Positions 6,616 through 10,609 of a DNA stretch of 10,609 bases are shown one piece after another. Each line of letters opens with the position of its first letter. Position 1 is the first letter of the stretch. The translations under genes and the position numbers were made by a program. Under the pieces are notes generated by a model. It was not told where the DNA came from and made no database searches. It saw nothing but the letters and a program-made list of their open reading frames with translations. Origin of the DNA: Rhodospirillales bacterium (GTDB lineage Bacteria > Pseudomonadota > Alphaproteobacteria > Rhodospirillales > Casp-alpha2); the NCBI GenBank assembly GCA_028282185.1, contig JANQIJ010000405.1, forward strand, positions 1 through 10,609. The letters run 5' to 3'.

Positions 6616-6712
6616 TTACGGAAAATATATGAAAATAAAATATCGCAATGCAACAGGCTGCCGCGCCAACCTCTTGCGGATACGGGAAAAACCCGTGGCG
6701 GATGCCGGGCCG

Positions 6713-6785
6713 TTAACCGTTCATTTACGATAATCCCGTAGGAAGGTGTTGATTCGGCTGCAAAATTTAGCGAGACGGCGGATTC
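6713..6785 (+). promoter_or_regulatory. Possible CtrA-like box and two GANTC (CcrM) sites before dacA
   Basis: TTAA-N7-TTTA at 6713-6727 differs by one base from the CtrA consensus TTAA-N7-TTAA. It is followed immediately by GATAAT (6729-6734), a possible -10 box without a good -35. GATTC, which fits the CcrM methylation site GANTC, occurs at 6751-6755 and again at 6781-6785. This could tie dacA to the cell cycle as known for envelope genes in some alphaproteobacteria. Each motif alone is weak. Confidence 0.3.
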
Positions 6786-6798
6786 CGTTTCGGTTAGG

Positions 6799-8127
6799 AT
6801 GCAGACGGATCGGGGTACGGTGACATGGGGAAAAAGAGAGACCGGCGGCATGGGGACCTGGGCAAAGCGAGCGGCTGATCGAGCGGCGTCACTGGGCAAC
6901 GAAACCACCCGAGATCCCCGCGGACGCAGGCGCCAACGTCTTGCGCCCGCCGCGCTTTTGGGCGCGGCGCTGGTACTTTGCGCGTGCCTGGCCGGCGGCC
7001 CGGCCTGGGCGAAATACGCCTCTTACGTGATCGATGCGAAGACCGGGGAGGTTCTTCATTCGGTCAATGCGGACACGCGGAACTATCCGGCGTCCCTGAC
7101 CAAGATGATGACCATGTACAAGATGTTCCAGGCAGTCGAAAGCGGCCGCTGGACGATGAACACGAGGCTGCGCATGTCCCGCCGGGCGGCGCGGCAACCG
7201 GCCTCCAAGCTTGGTCTGCCGGCCGGCGACACGATTTCCGTGCGCGACGCGATCCTGGCGCTTTCGGTGAAATCCGCCAATGACATCGCCACCGCCGTCG
7301 CCGAGAACCACAGCGGCGGCGAACGCGCCTTCGCCAAAAAGATGACCAAGACCGCCCGCGCGCTCGGCATGTCGCGGACCACCTTCCGCAACGCCTCGGG
7401 CTTGCCGCACAGCCGGCAACTTTCGACCGCGCGGGACATGTCGAAATTGGCTCGGGCGCTACTCCGCGACTTTCCGCAGCACTATCATTTCTTCTCCCGC
7501 GCGCGGTTTACCTTCCGGGGCAAGACCTACAAGACGCACAACAAGCTGCTTCTCAACTATGCCGGGGCCGACGGCTTCAAGACCGGATACATCCGGGCCT
7601 CGGGCTTCAACCTCGTGACCTCGGCCAAGCGCCAGGGCCGGCGCGTGATCGGCGTGATCTTCGGCGCCAATTCATCGCGCCATCGCAACCGCTTGATGGC
7701 CCGTTTCATGGACAAGGGCTTCGGCCGCATCGGCGTCGGCCAGGAAGTGCGCACGGCAACGGCCCCGCGCCCGGCAGCGTCCCGGCCGACGGTTCGCAAG
7801 ACCGGCAGCCAACAACAAGTCGCCAGCCTGGGCCGCTGGGGCATTCAGGTCGGCGCCTTCGCCCGCAAGGGTCAGGCCCGGAACATGGCCGAAAAAGCGG
7901 TGGATATCCTGCCGGCCCTGTTGGACGGCACCCTGACCCGCGTCGTCCCGCTGAAAAAACGGAATGGCCGGGTGTTGCATCGGGCGCGGGTCTACGGCCT
8001 CAGCAAGCGGGAAGCCTATCGCGCCTGCGCGCTGCTGGAAAAACGACGCGTGCCCTGCATGGAACTACGCGCGCCCAAGACCGTTGAGATTTCCGAAGCG
8101 CAGCACACGACAGCGCGGGGCGGCTGA
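6799..8127 (+). CDS. D-alanyl-D-alanine carboxypeptidase (peptidase S11, PBP5/6 type) with C-terminal SPOR domain
   Basis: This serine carboxypeptidase removes the terminal D-Ala from peptidoglycan stem peptides in the periplasm. With the ATG at 6799 it is 442 residues long. A basic N-region (about 41-48) and hydrophobic core (50-65) end in G-G-P-A-W-A, a signal-peptidase I site near residue 71. The catalytic domain has all three motifs of the family: S-L-T-K at 99-102 (nucleophile S99), S-A-N at 159-161 and K-T-G at 261-263. A proline/alanine-rich linker (about 320-345) leads to a SPOR-like domain (about 347-425, beginning W-G-I-Q-V-G-A-F-A). SPOR domains bind glycan strands lacking stem peptides at division sites. 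The C-terminal domain and amphipathic anchor of E. coli PBP5 are not seen. The start is uncertain: the 6799 ATG and the 6850 ATG (residue 18) both lack a strong ribosome site, and the signal peptide is usable from either. It is divergent from the phasin gene. Confidence 0.9.
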   Translation: MQTDRGTVTWGKRETGGMGTWAKRAADRAASLGNETTRDPRGRRRQRLAPAALLGAALVLCACLAGGPAWAKYASYVIDAKTGEVLHSVNADTRNYPASLTKMMTMYKMFQAVESGRWTMNTRLRMSRRAARQPASKLGLPAGDTISVRDAILALSVKSANDIATAVAENHSGGERAFAKKMTKTARALGMSRTTFRNASGLPHSRQLSTARDMSKLARALLRDFPQHYHFFSRARFTFRGKTYKTHNKLLLNYAGADGFKTGYIRASGFNLVTSAKRQGRRVIGVIFGANSSRHRNRLMARFMDKGFGRIGVGQEVRTATAPRPAASRPTVRKTGSQQQVASLGRWGIQVGAFARKGQARNMAEKAVDILPALLDGTLTRVVPLKKRNGRVLHRARVYGLSKREAYRACALLEKRRVPCMELRAPKTVEISEAQHTTARGG

Positions 8128-8304
8128 CCCAGGCGGACATCAATCTGAACCGCAATCGGACGCCCGTTTTGCCCCTGCCCGCCTGAACAGAAGCGCAGGC
8201 CCTCTTCACGGAAGACATCGGCGTTTCTTCGCGGCCTGAAATTGCCGGCACCTCCGATGCGCCTTCCTCACACAATCGCCGCGCCGGCGACCGAACGGCC
8301 ACCT
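8128..8304. other. Non-coding gap between dacA and the inverted-repeat element
   Basis: About 175 bp after the dacA stop with no convincing gene, terminator or promoter. No U-run hairpin is evident for dacA. I see nothing definable here. Confidence 0.4.
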
Positions 8305-8329
8305 TAGAGCAGTTCAGGCTTGGATTGAA
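8304..8329 (+). repeat. Left terminal inverted repeat
   Basis: Twenty-six bases beginning TTAGAGCAGTTCAGGCTTGG match, without mismatch, the reverse complement of 8497-8522. Counting the element from the G after the TA leaves 23 bases of true repeat; the outer T and the TA would be target sequence. Beyond 8329 the two arms stay loosely similar (for example TTGAGA against CTGAGA, and GTTTCCGG in both). Confidence 0.9.
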
Positions 8330-8521
8330 ACAGTTGAGATCGGCAAGCCGGGTTTCCGGCCAGGAGAAGAGGTGAAGGCGATGCGGGGTATCCCGGGGAG
8401 CACCCGGGGGCGCCCCCCGGTTAAATCTATACGGGGACACCCCGTGGCCCCGGGAGCCGGCCTTCCCAGCCGGCGAACCGGAAACGGCGTCTCAGATTCA
8501 ATCCAAGCCTGAACTGCTCTA
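8305..8521. mobile_element. MITE-like element with terminal inverted repeats and flanking TA
   Basis: A 213-bp segment (8307-8519) is bounded by perfect inverted repeats starting GAGCAGTTCAGGCTTGG and flanked on both sides by TA (8305-8306 and 8520-8521). It encodes no transposase and is too short for one. Inverted ends plus a TA target duplication are the mark of IS630/Tc1-mariner transposons and their non-autonomous MITE derivatives, so I infer that type; the mobilising transposase is not in the window. The interior is very GC-rich and full of small hairpins, for example ACGGGG/CCCCGT with a 3-base loop at 8431-8445 and CCGGGGG/CCCCCGG at 8404-8420. The right edge supplies the TAG stop of the adjoining phosphomannomutase gene. 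An alternative is an extragenic repeat without true mobility; copies elsewhere in the genome would decide. Confidence 0.75.
8404..8445. repeat. GC-rich hairpin pair inside the element
   Basis: Two compact dyads: CCGGGGG-CGC-CCCCCGG at 8404-8420 and ACGGGG-ACA-CCCCGT at 8431-8445, separated by an AT-containing spacer (TTAAATCTAT). In RNA both would fold stably in either orientation. They may act as a transcription barrier between the converging dacA and phosphomannomutase transcripts, but no U-run is present. Confidence 0.55.
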
Positions 8522-8522
8522 A
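8497..8522 (-). repeat. Right terminal inverted repeat
   Basis: Exact reverse complement of 8304-8329. Its outermost G (8519 on the minus strand), together with the flanking TA, spells the TAG stop codon of the phosphomannomutase gene. Confidence 0.9.
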
Positions 8523-9898
8523 AAGTCCGGTGGCGCCAGACCGCAGTCCTTAATCGCCTGGGCAAGGGCCGCTTTCAGGCGCGCCAACCCGGCCTCATCC
8601 GCGGCCTCGCAGCGGGCGACCAAGACGGGCTGCGTGTTGGAAGCGCGCAGCAACCACCACCCGTCGTCGGACTGCACGCGGACGCCGTCCATGTCATGGA
8701 CCGTGACGTCCGCCCGGTCCTTCAAGCGGTCTTGTAAATCGGCAATCATTTGGAACTTTCGCTCATCCGGGCAGTCGAAACGAATCTCCGGCGTGCTGAC
8801 CGTCTTCGGCATTGCATCCATGATCTCGGTCAGGGCAGCGTCCTCGTCCTCCAGCACGTTGAGCAAGCGGACAGCGGCATAAAGCGCATCGTCATAACCG
8901 TAGTAACGGTCCTTGAAGAAGATGTGGGCGCTCATTTCGCCGGCCAGCGGCGCCCCCAATTCAGCCATTTTCGATTTGATGTGCGAATGGCCGGTCTTCC
9001 ACATCAGCGGCGCGCCGCCCAGCCGGACGATCTCTTCGAAGAAGACTTGGGAGGTTTTGACGTCGGCGATGATGGTGGCGCCCGGATGGTCGCGCAGCAC
9101 CGGCCGGGCCAGAAGGCATAGCAGTTGGTCGCCCCAGATCACCCGTCCCAGGCCGTCGATCACGCCGATCCGGTCGCCGTCTCCATCAAAAGCGACCCCC
9201 AGGTCACAGCCATCGGCCGCCACGACCGCCTTCAGCTGATCCAGATTGGCCTCGACGGTGGGGTCGGGGTGATGCGCCGGAAAATTTCCGTCGATCGTCT
9301 CGTTCAACAGAATATGTTCGCCCGGCAGGCCATCGACCAAGCGGACCAGCGCCTCGCCGGCAGCCCCATTTCCCGCGTCCCAGGCAACACGCAGGGGTTT
9401 GCGCAACACCAGGTCCCGACGCAGCCGAGCGACATAGTCTTCCAGAACGACCGCGTCCCGCGCCCTCCCCTGACCGGTCGCGACGTCGCCGGCGCGGGCA
9501 ACATCGCCCAGGTGCTGAATATCGGCGCCGAAGAAAGTCTTACCCTGCTTGACGATCTTCAAGCCGTTGAAATCCGGGGGATTGTGCGACCCGGTGATCA
9601 TCAGGCCCGCATCGGTGCCCAGATGATGGGTCGCGAAATAGAGCATCGGCGTCGGCCCCAGGCCGGTGCGAACGACGTCGATTCCGGCGGCGGTCAGGCC
9701 ATCGACCAGCGCCGCCGCCAGTTCCGGCGAGCTCAGCCGGCCATCATAACCGACGGCGGCGCTTGTGCCGCCGTCCCGGACCAGGATCGTGCCAAAGGCC
9801 TGGCCGATCGCCGTCACGTCCGCCGCGTGCAGGGTGTCGCCGACCACGCCGCGAATGTCGTATTCGCGAAGGATGCTGGAATGCAGGACATGGGCCAT
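8519..9898 (-). CDS. Phosphomannomutase/phosphoglucomutase (alpha-D-phosphohexomutase family)
   Basis: This enzyme interconverts hexose 6- and 1-phosphates (mannose and/or glucose) to supply sugar nucleotides for surface polysaccharide. The 459-residue protein has the four family motifs: the phosphoserine loop T-G-S-H-N-P-P at 102-108 (S104), the Mg-binding D-G-D-G-D-R at 238-243, the sugar-binding loop G-E-M-S-A-H at 320-325, and the phosphate-binding R-A-S-N-T-Q-P at 418-424. The start (Y-D-I-R-G at 13-17) and total length match bacterial PMM/PGM (AlgC-like) proteins. GEMSAH rather than a glucosamine-type loop points to mannose/glucose specificity and away from GlmM. The ATG at 9898 has AAGGA about nine bases upstream. 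It follows a UDP-glucose dehydrogenase gene by 46 bp and is likely co-transcribed with it. The stop TAG is built from the TA flank and first base of the adjacent element; removing the element leaves TAA at the same codon, so the protein end is unchanged. Confidence 0.95.
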   Translation of the reverse strand: MAHVLHSSILREYDIRGVVGDTLHAADVTAIGQAFGTILVRDGGTSAAVGYDGRLSSPELAAALVDGLTAAGIDVVRTGLGPTPMLYFATHHLGTDAGLMITGSHNPPDFNGLKIVKQGKTFFGADIQHLGDVARAGDVATGQGRARDAVVLEDYVARLRRDLVLRKPLRVAWDAGNGAAGEALVRLVDGLPGEHILLNETIDGNFPAHHPDPTVEANLDQLKAVVAADGCDLGVAFDGDGDRIGVIDGLGRVIWGDQLLCLLARPVLRDHPGATIIADVKTSQVFFEEIVRLGGAPLMWKTGHSHIKSKMAELGAPLAGEMSAHIFFKDRYYGYDDALYAAVRLLNVLEDEDAALTEIMDAMPKTVSTPEIRFDCPDERKFQMIADLQDRLKDRADVTVHDMDGVRVQSDDGWWLLRASNTQPVLVARCEAADEAGLARLKAALAQAIKDCGLAPPDF

Positions 9899-9944
9899 GG
9901 CGGGAAGTCCTTAGGGTTCGCGCGGGAACAAACGGCGGCCCGCG

Positions 9945-10609
9945 TCAGGCCTCGGCGGCGGTGGCGGCCGGCCGGCCGACGCAGGTATAGTCGAACCCCG
10001 CCTCGGCCATGTCTTCGGGATTGTAGATGTTGCGCAAGTCGATCATCAATGGCGCTCTCATCAAGCTCTTGACCCGCTTCAGATCAAGCGCCCGGAATTC
10101 GTTCCATTCGGTGATGATCACCAAGGCATCGGCGCCGCCCATGGTCTCGTAGGCGCTATCGCACCAAATGACGCCGTCGAGCATGTCACGCGCTTCGTCC
10201 ATCCCCTTGGGATCAAAGGCCCGGACGGTCGCGCCGGCGGCGATCAGCGTCGGCACGATGTCAAGCGACGGGCTGTCGCGCATGTCGTCGGTGTTCGGTT
10301 TGAAGGTCAGGCCCAGCACGGCGATGGTCTTGCCCGAAACGTTGCCGCCGCAGGCCTTGATGATTTTTTGCGCCATCGCCTGCTTGCGGCCCGCGTTGAT
10401 GTCGACCACGGTCTCGACGATGCGCAGCGGCGAGCCGGCGTCCTGCGCCGTGCGGACGAGCGCCAAGGTGTCCTTGGGAAAGCACGACCCGCCGTAGCCG
10501 GGGCCGGCGTGCAGGAACTTTCGGCCGATCCGTCCGTCAAGCCCGATACCCTTGGCGACGTCTTGAACATTTGCATCAAGAACTTCACACAAATCAGCAA
10601 TTTCATTGA
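9945..10609 (-). CDS. UDP-glucose 6-dehydrogenase, C-terminal part (5' end outside the window)
   Basis: The enzyme oxidises UDP-glucose to UDP-glucuronate with two NAD+, feeding exopolysaccharide or lipopolysaccharide synthesis in the cytoplasm. The frame is open to the window edge (N-E-I-A-D-L-C-E-V-L), so the start lies beyond 10609; the TTG near 10592 is an internal leucine. Visible are G-I-G-L-D-x-R-I-G and the catalytic loop G-P-G-Y-G-G-S-C-F-P-K-D-T with the nucleophilic cysteine at about 10482-10484. The C-terminal domain opens with V-L-G-L-T-F-K-P-N-T-D-D-M-R-D-S-P, which is diagnostic of the UDP-glucose/GDP-mannose dehydrogenase family. The substrate is inferred as UDP-glucose rather than GDP-mannose from the overall resemblance to Ugd/TuaD proteins. 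The phosphomannomutase gene follows after 46 bp on the same strand. About half of a normal ~430-residue protein is seen. Confidence 0.93.
   Translation of the reverse strand, partial: NEIADLCEVLDANVQDVAKGIGLDGRIGRKFLHAGPGYGGSCFPKDTLALVRTAQDAGSPLRIVETVVDINAGRKQAMAQKIIKACGGNVSGKTIAVLGLTFKPNTDDMRDSPSLDIVPTLIAAGATVRAFDPKGMDEARDMLDGVIWCDSAYETMGGADALVIITEWNEFRALDLKRVKSLMRAPLMIDLRNIYNPEDMAEAGFDYTCVGRPAATAAEA

Noticed and set aside
8000..8440. Minus-strand open frame spanning the end of dacA and the left part of the element
   Set aside because: It runs antisense into dacA and through the inverted repeat, and has no ribosome site or recognisable protein features.
9125..10072. 315-codon plus-strand open frame opposite the phosphomannomutase gene
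   Set aside because: It lies antisense to a clear enzyme gene with all active-site motifs; high GC content keeps the antisense frame open. No family resemblance seen.

Overview
The window comes from a GC-rich alphaproteobacterium, most likely a member of the Rhodospirillales or a close relative. The grounds are the paired clpS-clpA locus next to a phasin of the PHA-granule type, a D-alanyl-D-alanine carboxypeptidase carrying a C-terminal SPOR domain, a COG3146-type GNAT protein, and uniformly high-GC coding sequence. The only clearly AT-rich stretch is a short regulatory island near 6550-6650. No RNA gene, CRISPR array, complete insertion sequence or phage gene is visible.

Layout, left to right. 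(1) 1-2254, plus strand: the 3' end of a BtuF-like cobalamin-type binding protein, a FemAB/COG3146-like acyltransferase three bases later, and a small unrecognised exported protein built from two copies of one cysteine-rich unit. (2) 2255-2752: a wreck of a CaiB/BaiF-type CoA-transferase gene on the minus strand, where the N-terminal and C-terminal pieces are joined with most of the gene missing and a frame change. A 12-bp tandem repeat follows. (3) 2753-5536, minus strand: clpS then clpA, the N-degron adaptor and the AAA+ unfoldase it serves. (4) 5840-6391, minus strand: a phasin gene with a strong Shine-Dalgarno sequence, a good sigma70-type promoter and a perfect 19-bp palindrome upstream. 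(5) 6799-8127, plus strand, divergent from the phasin: dacA-like penicillin-binding protein with SPOR domain. (6) 8305-8521: a 213-bp MITE-like element with near-perfect terminal inverted repeats flanked by TA, whose right edge forms the stop codon of the next gene. (7) 8519-10609, minus strand: phosphomannomutase/phosphoglucomutase, preceded by the 3' part of a UDP-glucose 6-dehydrogenase gene, a sugar-nucleotide pair for envelope polysaccharide.

Most genes are ordinary housekeeping or envelope functions. The second looks that pay off are: the MITE-like insertion, which can be reconstructed as landing exactly in a stop codon and changing TAA to TAG without altering the protein; the duplicated eight-cysteine exported protein of unknown function; the collapsed CoA-transferase gene; and the palindromic operator candidate, with a second related site 88 bp away, in the phasin/dacA divergent region. 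I did not find evidence for a new multi-gene system such as a defence island or biosynthetic cluster.
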